Shown here in pieces: positions 1 to 6,101 of a stretch of 12,012 nt of DNA. The notes beneath the pieces are model-generated. The model made no database searches, was not told where the DNA came from, and worked only from the letters and a program-made list of their open reading frames with translations. Each line of letters opens with the position of its first letter. Position 1 is the stretch's first letter. This DNA comes from JBGPYB01 sp041493035 (GTDB taxonomy: Bacteria; Acidobacteriota; Vicinamibacteria; Fen-336). A program made the translations under genes and the position numbers. The stretch is taken from assembly GCA_041493035.1 (NCBI GenBank), contig JBGPYB010000142.1, positions 1 to 12,012 of the forward strand, written 5' to 3'.

Positions 1-114
1 CTTGGGGTAGTCGTTCTTGTGCCATGGCGACGCCATGTGGATGACCGAGCTGACGAAGAACACGACCACGGCCGACAGTAGGATCGGCAGCCAGAGCAGA
101 TGCAGTGCCGTCAT
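1..114 (-). CDS. Small membrane protein, N-terminal 38 residues (partial, cut by window edge)
   Basis: The frame starts at ATG 114 and is open to base 1. A strong Shine-Dalgarno AAGGAGG sits 6 nt upstream. The 38 visible residues begin MTALHLLWLPILLSAVVVFF, one hydrophobic helix of about 20 residues, and continue with a short segment ending SPWHKNDYPK. This looks like the start of a widespread small conserved membrane protein of unknown function that carries a similar 'PWHK.DY' segment after its first helix; that resemblance is from memory and the family name is uncertain. The start lies 16 bp beyond the stop of the amidohydrolase gene, so the two are probably cotranscribed. The rest of the protein is outside the window and no function is proposed. 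Confidence 0.7.
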   Translation of the reverse strand, partial: MTALHLLWLPILLSAVVVFFVSSVIHMASPWHKNDYPK

Positions 115-130
115 GACGACCTCCTTGACC

Positions 131-1471
131 TCAGTGCAGAGGCAGTTTGTACAGCTTCGCGGCGTTCGTGCGCAGCACCATCGTCGCGATCTCCTGGGCG
201 CGGCCTCGGGTGACCTCGTTGTCGCGGATCATGCCGCTGAGCGCGATCCCGAGCGCGTGCCGGGCTGTGGTCGACGCGAGCCAGGCCGACAGCTCCCAAC
301 CGGAGTCGGGACCGCTCGCGAAAGCGTCGGTGCCGAAGAGCACCTTCTCGGGATGCTGGGTAAGCCACCCGCGCAGGATGCCGGCCAAGGTCGCAGCCGT
401 GTATGCCTGCGGCATGAACGAGAAGTCGGCGTAGACGTTGGGCTTCGCGAACATCGCACCCGTATGCGCGGCGAAGATGCCGCCGCCGTGAACGATCACG
501 AAGTTGGTGCTCCTGAGCGAAGCGTCGCCGAACGCCGGCTCCAGGAGGAGTGGATCGCTGCCGGCGATCCTGTAATAGCCCCCCTCCCCCTCGAGGGAGT
601 GAATGTGGACCGCCATCCCCAGGCGGCCCGCCTCACGAGCGATGTGCCTGAACAAGTAATCCTCGAGGTTCTTGTACTCCGTATGGTTGGGCTCTCCGCT
701 GGCGACGTACTTCGCGTAGATGCTCCGGGCCGCCGCTTCGTCTGGATCATCGAAGTCCAGCTTGCGCAGGTAGGCGGCTTCGAACTTCACCGCGATGCAG
801 CCCGCCTTCTGCTGGCGTTCGAGGGTCGGCGTCACGACCGTCGCCAGGTACGCGTCGAGAGTCTTCGGCAACGCGGCCATCTGGAGGTCCTTCAGGTAGC
901 GTTGACGCAGGCGTTCTTCGAGCGGGTAGAGGACCGCATAGTCGCCGTTCCCCACGCGTTCGGCCTGCGTCGAGAGGGGCAGCATCAACGCATCCACGTA
1001 GGACGCCCAGCGGAAGCGCGGCGGAGCGAGGCCCGGGCCCATGGCGATCCGATTCGCGACCATGACGTCGGTGCCGATCTTGTCGAGGACCCATTCGGGG
1101 AACTTGTCCCCTTGCTCCTTCGCCACGCGTTGCATAGTCGCGCGCAGCTCGTTCAGATGGAGGGCGCTCAGATCGTCGTAGGGGTAGCCATAGAGCGCCT
1201 TGTAGCCGGCGATCCACTCGGGGTTCTCGGGCCTGAGCCGGGCGGGAAGCAGATACGCCGGCAGGTCGTCGAGGGGGAGCGCGTCCCAGTCGGCGTCGCC
1301 CGGCGCGGTGCTGTTGACGTGCGTGTGGTTGTCGACGGCCTTGATCGTCGCGATGAACTTCGCGAGGTCCGGGTCGACGGGCGACTGGGCCGAGGCGATG
1401 GTGGAGAGCAGCGCTGCGCTCGTCGCAATCAGAAGGGTCTCCGCGCGACTCCGGGACTCCGCGAGAGTCAT
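131..1471 (-). CDS. Exported amidohydrolase-family (Amidohydro_2-like) metal-dependent hydrolase
   Basis: 446 residues from ATG 1471, preceded by GAGGAGG at ideal distance. Residues 1-29 form a signal peptide with hydrophobic core LLIATSAALLSTIASA and a likely cleavage after Ala28, so the enzyme should act outside the cytoplasm. The rest reads as a TIM-barrel of the amidohydrolase superfamily. It has H49-x-H51 in VDNHTHVN on strand 1, K229 in CIAVKFEAAYL as a candidate carboxylated metal-bridging lysine, H289-x-H291 in VHIHS, H328 in IVHGGG and D382 in VLFGTDAF on strand 8. Together these make a complete metal-ligand set. Substrate cannot be read from sequence; members of this group hydrolyse or decarboxylate varied small molecules, and uronate isomerase belongs to the same superfamily. 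A candidate promoter lies upstream, and the small membrane-protein gene follows after 16 bp. Family call is secure, function open. Confidence 0.88.
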   Translation of the reverse strand: MTLAESRSRAETLLIATSAALLSTIASAQSPVDPDLAKFIATIKAVDNHTHVNSTAPGDADWDALPLDDLPAYLLPARLRPENPEWIAGYKALYGYPYDDLSALHLNELRATMQRVAKEQGDKFPEWVLDKIGTDVMVANRIAMGPGLAPPRFRWASYVDALMLPLSTQAERVGNGDYAVLYPLEERLRQRYLKDLQMAALPKTLDAYLATVVTPTLERQQKAGCIAVKFEAAYLRKLDFDDPDEAAARSIYAKYVASGEPNHTEYKNLEDYLFRHIAREAGRLGMAVHIHSLEGEGGYYRIAGSDPLLLEPAFGDASLRSTNFVIVHGGGIFAAHTGAMFAKPNVYADFSFMPQAYTAATLAGILRGWLTQHPEKVLFGTDAFASGPDSGWELSAWLASTTARHALGIALSGMIRDNEVTRGRAQEIATMVLRTNAAKLYKLPLH

Positions 1472-1507
1472 CCGACCTCCTCGATATCAGCGTCCGGTTT
1501 GTCGGAG

Positions 1508-1537
1508 ACCCTACTCCTTCAGCATCGAGAGGGTCAA
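1508..1537 (-). promoter_or_regulatory. Candidate sigma70-type promoter of the amidohydrolase gene
   Basis: On the minus strand TTGACC (1537-1532, five of six matches to the -35 consensus) is separated by 18 nt from TAGGGT (1513-1508, a weak -10 keeping T1, A2 and T6). Transcription would begin near 1501 and give a leader of about 30 nt carrying the GAGGAGG ribosome site. A perfect 10-bp palindrome, GCTCGCGAGC, lies at 1543-1552 just upstream of the -35 box and could be a regulator site or chance in this GC-rich DNA. The rest of the 208-bp gap (1472-1679) shows nothing else recognisable. Confidence 0.35.
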
Positions 1538-1679
1538 GCTCGGCTCGCGAGCGACAATGCTGGTGCGGAGCAGCTCCCACCGGCAGAGCGCACCCCGTGC
1601 CCGTCTGCCGAACAGTCGGACAGGCTGCCGCGCTCCATCGCTTGCGCCGGCGCGGTCAGCTTCATTGTTGGGCCGCACG

Positions 1680-2534
1680 TCACGCTCCGAGTCGGTCAGC
1701 TAGGTCCAAGAAATCGACAGCCGTTACGTCGAACGAGGCATCTGGCGCCGTATCCACTGGCTGACCGGGCCCACCTTCCAAGGGGCGGGGAACCCACGCA
1801 GTCTTGAAGCCAACTCGTGCGGCGGCCTGGAGGTCGCCCTTGTGGGCAGCCACCATCATCACGCGCGTGGGTGGGAGGTCCAAGAGTCGAGCAGCAGTTT
1901 CGTAGACCTCCTTGTCGGGCTTGTAGTGGCCAGAGAGTTCTGCGGAGAGAACGCAGTCCCAGGGCAGGCCCGCATGCTTGGCCATGTCGACCAACAGCGA
2001 CACGTTACCGTTCGAGAGGGTCGCCAGGATGTAGCGCGACTTCAGGCGGTTCAGCCCCGGCACAGCATCGGGCCACGGCATGAGACGGTGCCAGACGCGG
2101 TTCAGGTCCTCCACTTCCTCCCGCGACAGTCCACGAACATCGAACTGCTTCAGGAGGTCGTCCAGGATGAGACGATGAAGATTGTCAATCCTTGTCCACG
2201 GCAAAGCACCAGAGCGAACGCGATCCATGGCAGGACCATAGCCGGCGCGCCACGCGTCCGCGAGCTGTCCCCAATCCACGCGAAAGCCCTTGCGGCTGCC
2301 CAGCAGCTGTCCCTCTCGGATTATCGAGGAGCGCCAGTCCACAACCGTCCCGAACACATCGAAAGCCAATGCGCCTGCGGCGGACTCGCGCTGTGGTGGC
2401 GCAACTGTGGATTTCGCCAACGCATCGCCACTGCTGGAGCTTGAGACGCCAGTGATGGCAAGCCACATCGCACCGCCAGTGATCACCTCCCGTCGCCCGA
2501 TGGCAGCGGAGCCCTGCGTCTTCCCTTGGTTCAT
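1680..2534 (-). CDS. Tat-signal HAD hydrolase, type II haloacid dehalogenase-like
   Basis: 284 residues from ATG 2534, with GAGG 5 nt upstream. The open frame reaches back to 2645, but this ATG is chosen because it has a ribosome site and puts a twin-arginine motif (G13-R14-R15-E-V) near the N-terminus, followed by a hydrophobic stretch and a possible cleavage after Ala40. The HAD fold follows: motif I D59-V-F-G-T with nucleophile D59, R73 shortly after, motif II S174-N175, motif III K205 in HYKPDKEVY, and motif IV VAAHKGDL with D234. The layout matches the (S)-2-haloacid dehalogenase subgroup. The S-S-N-x-x-D block of characterised dehalogenases reads A-A-H-K-G-D here, a variant common in uncharacterised relatives, so dehalogenase activity is not assured. 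Export of this usually cytoplasmic fold is unusual. It lies 123 bp after the antitoxin gene. Confidence 0.85.
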   Translation of the reverse strand: MNQGKTQGSAAIGRREVITGGAMWLAITGVSSSSSGDALAKSTVAPPQRESAAGALAFDVFGTVVDWRSSIIREGQLLGSRKGFRVDWGQLADAWRAGYGPAMDRVRSGALPWTRIDNLHRLILDDLLKQFDVRGLSREEVEDLNRVWHRLMPWPDAVPGLNRLKSRYILATLSNGNVSLLVDMAKHAGLPWDCVLSAELSGHYKPDKEVYETAARLLDLPPTRVMMVAAHKGDLQAAARVGFKTAWVPRPLEGGPGQPVDTAPDASFDVTAVDFLDLADRLGA

Positions 2535-2578
2535 TTTCGCCTCGCGTCGCCCGTCTTCGGGTTGCACCAGAGTGAGTG

Positions 2579-2698
2579 GCTCGCACCTTCGCGCTGGAGA
2601 TAGCAGCCGTGCCTGCGCGGGCGGTTCAACAGCGCCTATCCACAACCGCCGCCACCGTCACTCCTTGCCTCGCCTCGCTCGCACGCGGCTGGAGATAG
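2579..2698. repeat. Imperfect short direct repeat around the antitoxin stop codon
   Basis: The blocks GCTCGCAC and GCTGGAGATAG occur together twice on the plus strand. The first pair is at 2579-2586 and 2593-2603 (6 nt between blocks), the second at 2677-2684 and 2688-2698 (3 nt between blocks). The second copy is inside the 3' end of the antitoxin gene; the first is in the intergenic DNA before the Tat HAD gene. This may be the trace of a small local duplication. The remainder of 2535-2657 holds only a weak CCCG/CGGG hairpin at about 2549-2560. Confidence 0.4.
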
Positions 2699-2948
2699 AC
2701 GCCTTTATGTTGGGCAGCGCGTCGCTTTCGCCCGGAGCGACATCTCGCACCTTCCGCAGCACCGCTTCATAGGCTTTCCGGCCACCGCGCTTGGCACGCT
2801 CCTGAAGGTAATCAGCGGCCATCAGAGCGGCAAGCTTCTCGCCGACGGCGGAGCTGATCAGTTGGTTCATGGATACACCCTCGCGAACAGCCAGCTCTCT
2901 GAGCTTCTGATGAAGGGAATTGGGAAGACGGATACTCAGAGTGCTCAT
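2658..2948 (-). CDS. Ribbon-helix-helix (CopG/HicB-like) antitoxin
   Basis: 96 residues from ATG 2948, with TAGGAG 8 nt upstream. The N-terminus MSTLSIRLPNSLHQKLRELA is a typical ribbon-helix-helix opening: a short beta strand (LSIRLP) that would pair in a dimer and contact DNA, then helix 1. A second helix begins at GVSMNQLISSAV and continues as an extended basic helix (AADYLQERAKRGGRKAYEAV). The disordered Arg/Ser-rich tail is the kind that wraps and blocks a PIN toxin. The gene overlaps the upstream PIN gene by 4 nt (ATGA), so the two are translationally coupled. By family knowledge it should neutralise the PIN protein and repress the shared promoter, probably through the inverted repeats upstream of the toxin. 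The toxin-first order is the reverse of most type II modules. Confidence 0.82.
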   Translation of the reverse strand: MSTLSIRLPNSLHQKLRELAVREGVSMNQLISSAVGEKLAALMAADYLQERAKRGGRKAYEAVLRKVRDVAPGESDALPNIKASISSRVRARRGKE

Positions 2949-3376
2949 TGCAGTGCTCCTATCCGCCTCAGGAAGGCAGCCGGCTCAACAACAGAGATTC
3001 CAAACTGGTTGGCGCCCACAAAGCCCCGCACGTTGTACGTAACGATCGCATCGCATCCCGCAGCAACCGCGAGTTCCAGAAGAAGGTCGTCCTTTGGATC
3101 CGGAACAAGAGGACGCCACAGAAAGAAGATCTCCTGTAGATGAGCCACGCTACAGAAGTAGTCCAGGACAGCATCGGTGTCTGCTACCGAGAGGCGGGTT
3201 GCTCCCTTGTGCCGGAGGAGAACCGCTTCATATTCAAGCACCAGCGGAACCGACAGAGCGATCTCGAACCGATCACGACCAACCTCCGTCAACAGCTGGA
3301 AGGCCACACCTCGTCTCGACCGCAGGCCAGCAACGAGGACGTTGGTGTCAATGACAATCCTGGGCGCCCTTGTCAC
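2945..3376 (-). CDS. PIN-domain ribonuclease, putative type II toxin
   Basis: 143 residues from GTG 3376; no ATG is available before the first catalytic motif. It is a single PIN domain, the usual length for this toxin class. D10 lies in IVIDTNVLV, E48/E50 in PLVLEYEAVL, and D97 in VPDPKDDLLLELA. The fourth position in IVTYNVRGF is Asn115 rather than Asp, as is common in the 'putative toxin-antitoxin component, PIN family'. These acidic residues would bind Mg/Mn for RNA cleavage. There is no Shine-Dalgarno before the GTG, and the candidate promoter places the transcript start 2-4 nt upstream, suggesting leaderless, weak translation. The antitoxin that follows has a good ribosome site, which would favour antitoxin excess. 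RNA target cannot be predicted. Confidence 0.85.
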   Translation of the reverse strand: MTRAPRIVIDTNVLVAGLRSRRGVAFQLLTEVGRDRFEIALSVPLVLEYEAVLLRHKGATRLSVADTDAVLDYFCSVAHLQEIFFLWRPLVPDPKDDLLLELAVAAGCDAIVTYNVRGFVGANQFGISVVEPAAFLRRIGALQ

Positions 3377-3394
3377 GGTATCACGGACGATACC
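3377..3394. promoter_or_regulatory. Inverted repeat, candidate autoregulatory operator of the TA module
   Basis: GGTATC (3377-3382) and GATACC (3389-3394) form perfect 6-bp arms around a 6-nt centre, immediately before the toxin GTG codon and overlapping the candidate -10 box. Position and symmetry suit binding by a ribbon-helix-helix antitoxin dimer. Confidence 0.5.
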
Positions 3395-3415
3395 ACGACG
3401 AGAGGCCCTCGTCTA
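3387..3415 (-). promoter_or_regulatory. Candidate promoter of the PIN/RHH module, leaderless type
   Basis: On the minus strand TAGACG (3415-3410) and TATCGT (3392-3387) are spaced by exactly 17 nt, and TGG directly before the second box gives an extended -10. Only 10 nt separate the -10 from the GTG start, so transcription would begin about 2-4 nt upstream of the start codon. This agrees with the missing Shine-Dalgarno. Confidence 0.4.
3397..3413. promoter_or_regulatory. Second inverted repeat between the candidate -35 and -10 boxes
   Basis: GACGAG (3397-3402) and CTCGTC (3408-3413) pair perfectly across a 5-nt loop. The element overlaps the -35 box and spacer of the toxin promoter and lies 2 bp from the first inverted repeat. 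It could be a second operator half, or a small hairpin terminating the operon read from the far side, though no T-run follows it. Confidence 0.35.
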
Positions 3416-3511
3416 CCCCTGAACGTCTGTCCAACACCGCGTTAACTTGCGAAGGCCGCGACCCGGTCTGGCAATGGAGCGGACTGACCTCGTCGTGGCT
3501 CGGGGACTAGT

Positions 3512-4186
3512 TTAATGGGTGACGAGCCAGCGGCCCGGCCCGGCAAGGTACGCCTCGAAGTCGGCTACGGCTGCGTCGGGGGGAGCGCCGTGCGACACGA
3601 AGTCCTCGGCGGAGAAGCTGGTGGTCACGGCGACGCAGGCCATGCCGGCTGCGCGGGCGGCCTTGAGGCCCAGGGGCGCGTCCTCGAAGGCGAGGCAACG
3701 CTCGGGGGCCACGCGGATCACCGCGGCCGCGGCCAGGAAGACGTCCGGGTACGGCTTCCCGCGCGGCACGCTGTCGCTGCGAACCACGTGGGGGAAACGG
3801 TGGACGAGGCCGATCTCGTTCAGGGTGTGGGGAATGTTGTCTTCCGGGGACGACGTTGCGATGACGACGGGAATCCCTCGGGCCTCGAGGAGAGACAACA
3901 GTGGGTCCAGGCCCCGAAGGGGCTCGAGCTTGCCGCGCGAGAGCTGACGGTAGAGAGATTCCTTCTCGTGGGAGTAGCGCCGCACGTCTTCGGCCGGAAG
4001 GTCCTGGCCGAAGACGAGGGGGAAGATGTCCCGGTTGCGCTTGCCGTCGATGCGGGCCCGCATGGCGGCGTCGAGAGGCGGCAAGTTGTGGCGACGGAGA
4101 AACTCCTGGAAAGCCGCCGCGTGGATCTCCATGTTCCCCACGATCGTCCCGTCCAGGTCGAAGACGACGCCGCCATATGGCGCCAA
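3512..4186 (-). CDS. HAD-superfamily hydrolase, beta-phosphoglucomutase/sugar-phosphatase-like
   Basis: 224 residues from TTG 4186. The frame has a stop directly upstream (it is the TAG of the preceding DUF6807 gene) and catalytic motif I is already at residue 10, so TTG is the only start that keeps the enzyme intact. Motif I is FDLDGT with nucleophile D10 and acid/base D12, motif II T111-S112 in VIATSSP, motif III K144 in RGKPYPDVF, and motif IV E168-D169 in AFEDAPLGLKAA. The helical cap between motifs I and II is the type I-A form of beta-phosphoglucomutases and sugar phosphatases. It is the last gene of the sugar-acid operon, with zero spacing to the gene before it, so expression probably relies on coupled reinitiation. 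It would act on a cytoplasmic sugar phosphate; mutase versus phosphatase cannot be decided here. Confidence 0.86.
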   Translation of the reverse strand: MAPYGGVVFDLDGTIVGNMEIHAAAFQEFLRRHNLPPLDAAMRARIDGKRNRDIFPLVFGQDLPAEDVRRYSHEKESLYRQLSRGKLEPLRGLDPLLSLLEARGIPVVIATSSPEDNIPHTLNEIGLVHRFPHVVRSDSVPRGKPYPDVFLAAAAVIRVAPERCLAFEDAPLGLKAARAAGMACVAVTTSFSAEDFVSHGAPPDAAVADFEAYLAGPGRWLVTH

Positions 4187-5245
4187 CTAGCGCGCGACCT
4201 GGGAGAACGTCTTCCAAGCCGCGTCCAGCTCGGGAGCTGGAACGGTCCCCGGAAGAATGAGCACGCGGTAGCGGAACGTGACGGCTTTGTGGGGCGCCAG
4301 CTTCAGGTTCAGCTCCTCGCGGCCCTCCGAGAAGACCTTCTGCCCCAGGGGATTCGCCGCGAAGAGTCCGTAGCCGCGGGCGTGCCAGTACGCGGGAGCC
4401 CCGGGGTTCCGCGGGTGATCCAACATCGCGACCGTCGCGTCTTCGTCGCCGACGCGCCCCGACAACGCGACCCAGCGCGCCCGCGTCCCCCAGGCGGCAT
4501 CGCCCTCCTTCCCTTCGCTCGTGCGGTAGTGGCCGGTGACACCCGTGTTGTCGACCGCCTCGATGGTCGTGGGCCGGCCGCTCCCGTCGGTGAGGGTGAC
4601 GGGCTCCTTCGAGGGCTGTTCCAAGGAACGCGCGACGCGCATTCCGAAGAAACCCTCCTTGTTGTCGGCGAACGCGACCGGGATTCGCCGGGCCGTGAGG
4701 CGCGAGATGCGGTCGAGGCTTCGGCCCTCGCCGGCGCGGCGGAAGACGAAGGTCGCGTCTTCATCCAGGACCACGGTGCCGTCGGCGACAGTCCACTCGA
4801 TCGCGACGCGGAGGCGCCCTTCGTCGCGCCCGCTCGTGGCGGAGACGATGCGCCTGTGGGTGCCGTGCCCCATCCTCGCGCGCTGCTCCGCCGGAATGGC
4901 CGGAGAGTTGTTCCAGAAGTCGACGCCGTTCACGTCGCCGTAGCTCATCCAGAGGCCCACCTGGTGCGGATGGTCGGTGCGTTCTCCCGGCCTTGGCTCC
5001 AACGGGAAGCCGCGGGTGACCGGCGTCCCCTTCGCCGTGAGGATGGGAAAGAGGACGGGCTTGGTCAGGGGCTCGCTCCAGAGATACGCCGTGAAGCGCT
5101 TGCCGTCGATGGTCACGTCGACGCGACGGTCGGCCTCGTGAGGCAGCACCTCGATACGGCCCACCGGTGGGGCCGCTGCTGCCGCGGCGGCCATGAGGAC
5201 GACAGCGGCGAGGCTCACAGGGCGGCGCCCTCCACTAGAGCGCAC
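4187..5245 (-). CDS. Secreted DUF6807 ('PmoA-family') protein
   Basis: 352 residues from GTG 5245. The N-terminus is a signal peptide: Arg7-Arg8, then a hydrophobic run LAAVVLMAAAAAAA to about residue 25. GTG 5218 (residue 10) has GGAGG 10 nt upstream and is a possible alternative start, but it removes the basic n-region. The body carries the hallmarks of DUF6807: H92-P-H94 followed by QVGLWMSYGDVNGVDFW, then DNKEGFFGMRV near residue 194, and LDHPRNPGAPAYWHARGYG followed by FAANPLG near the C-terminus. Databases often name the family after PmoA of methane oxidation, but it is unrelated to the methane monooxygenase subunit. The fold is predicted to be beta-rich. No activity is established to my knowledge; the family commonly sits beside sugar isomerase/epimerase and Gfo/Idh/MocA genes. 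It overlaps the upstream gene by 11 nt. Confidence 0.85.
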   Translation of the reverse strand: MRSSGGRRPVSLAAVVLMAAAAAAAPPVGRIEVLPHEADRRVDVTIDGKRFTAYLWSEPLTKPVLFPILTAKGTPVTRGFPLEPRPGERTDHPHQVGLWMSYGDVNGVDFWNNSPAIPAEQRARMGHGTHRRIVSATSGRDEGRLRVAIEWTVADGTVVLDEDATFVFRRAGEGRSLDRISRLTARRIPVAFADNKEGFFGMRVARSLEQPSKEPVTLTDGSGRPTTIEAVDNTGVTGHYRTSEGKEGDAAWGTRARWVALSGRVGDEDATVAMLDHPRNPGAPAYWHARGYGLFAANPLGQKVFSEGREELNLKLAPHKAVTFRYRVLILPGTVPAPELDAAWKTFSQVAR

Positions 5246-6101
5246 CGGCGCGGCCGAGCGCGGCCTTCATTCCCGCCAGGGATTGCCGCGTCGATTCCTC
5301 GGCACTGCCGGCGCCGCGCCAATGGGTCTCCAGGGTCACGAAGCTCCGGTAGCCGTCGCGCTTCAGTGCCCGGAACTGCCCTTCCCAGTCGATGATCCCG
5401 CTCCCGACGCGGGCGTGTTCGAACCCGCCCCCCGCCTTGCGGGCCAGGTCCTTCACGTGGATGTGGGCGATCCGCTTCGGCGGCAAGAGCCGATACCCGT
5501 CGGGGTACGGCGTATCGCCGTGCCATGCCGCGTTCTGCAGGTCCCAGTTGAGCTGGAAGAACGGCACGTCCACCGCCTTGAGCGTGCGGGCAGCCTCCGC
5601 GGCCGTCGCGGTGTTGCAGGCGAACTCGTTCTCGAGGACCAGGGTGATTCCCTTGGCACCGGCGCGACGGGCGGCGTCGGCCAGGGTGCGGTCCATGGCC
5701 GCGCGATGGGGAGCCGGATCGTCGAGCCGCCAGAAGTCGAAGGCGCGGAGGTGCTCCGTGCGGAACACGCGCGCCAGCTCGATGGCGCGGTCCAGAACCT
5801 CCGCCTGCTGCTCGAAGAGGTAGTCGGCGCCGAAGCGGTCCTGGGTGGCGGTCGAAAGAGGGGCTCCCGGCCAGTCGGCCTTGAATAGCGGGCTTGCGAT
5901 GGCGGAGACGCCGAGACGGAAGCGCTCGAGGAGGCCGCGCGCTTCGGCCACGTCCTTGGCATCCCACGCCATGACGTTCTTCCCCCACGCGGCGCGCAGC
6001 TCGACGTAGCCCAGGCCGAACTCGTGGGCCGCGACGTCCATGGCGTGCTCCAGGTCCTGGCTGATCTCGTCGGTCAGAACGGAAAGCTTGAATGGAGTCA
6101 T
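5235..6101 (-). CDS. Cytoplasmic sugar phosphate isomerase/epimerase-like TIM-barrel protein
   Basis: 288 residues from ATG 6101, which overlaps the stop of the preceding gene as ATGA, so translation is coupled. The open frame continues upstream to 6908, but the extension is Arg-rich antisense-type sequence and the family N-terminus (LSVLTDEISQDL) starts here. It is an AP-endonuclease-2-type TIM barrel. Candidate metal ligands and catalytic acids are E157/E159 in LVLENEF, D187 and H194 in LNWDLQNAAWHGD, H213/H215 in HIHVKD, and E258 in VTLETH. There is no signal peptide. Family members isomerise or epimerise keto-sugars and keto-acids using a divalent metal. In this operon the likely substrate is a sugar acid or keto-sugar derived from the imported uronate, which is inference from context only. 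Confidence 0.85.
   Translation of the reverse strand: MTPFKLSVLTDEISQDLEHAMDVAAHEFGLGYVELRAAWGKNVMAWDAKDVAEARGLLERFRLGVSAIASPLFKADWPGAPLSTATQDRFGADYLFEQQAEVLDRAIELARVFRTEHLRAFDFWRLDDPAPHRAAMDRTLADAARRAGAKGITLVLENEFACNTATAAEAARTLKAVDVPFFQLNWDLQNAAWHGDTPYPDGYRLLPPKRIAHIHVKDLARKAGGGFEHARVGSGIIDWEGQFRALKRDGYRSFVTLETHWRGAGSAEESTRQSLAGMKAALGRAGAL

Noticed and set aside
17..1807. Plus-strand open frame of 596 codons opposite the amidohydrolase gene
   Set aside because: It is Arg/Gly/Glu-rich with no recognisable domain and runs antisense through a gene with intact catalytic motifs and signal peptide; it is a GC-driven shadow frame.
3415..3511. Intrinsic terminator after the sugar-acid operon
   Set aside because: Downstream of the HAD stop no stable hairpin followed by a T-run was found, so the end of the transcript is not marked in a way I can support.
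4187..5245. Calling the DUF6807 protein a methane monooxygenase subunit because of the 'PmoA' family label
   Set aside because: The protein is a soluble, secreted-type beta-rich protein without the multiple membrane helices of particulate methane monooxygenase PmoA; the label is historical.
3515..5395. Plus-strand open frame of 626 codons opposite the HAD and DUF6807 genes
   Set aside because: It spans two genuine minus-strand genes and the end of a third, has low-complexity composition and no motif, and has no good ribosome site.
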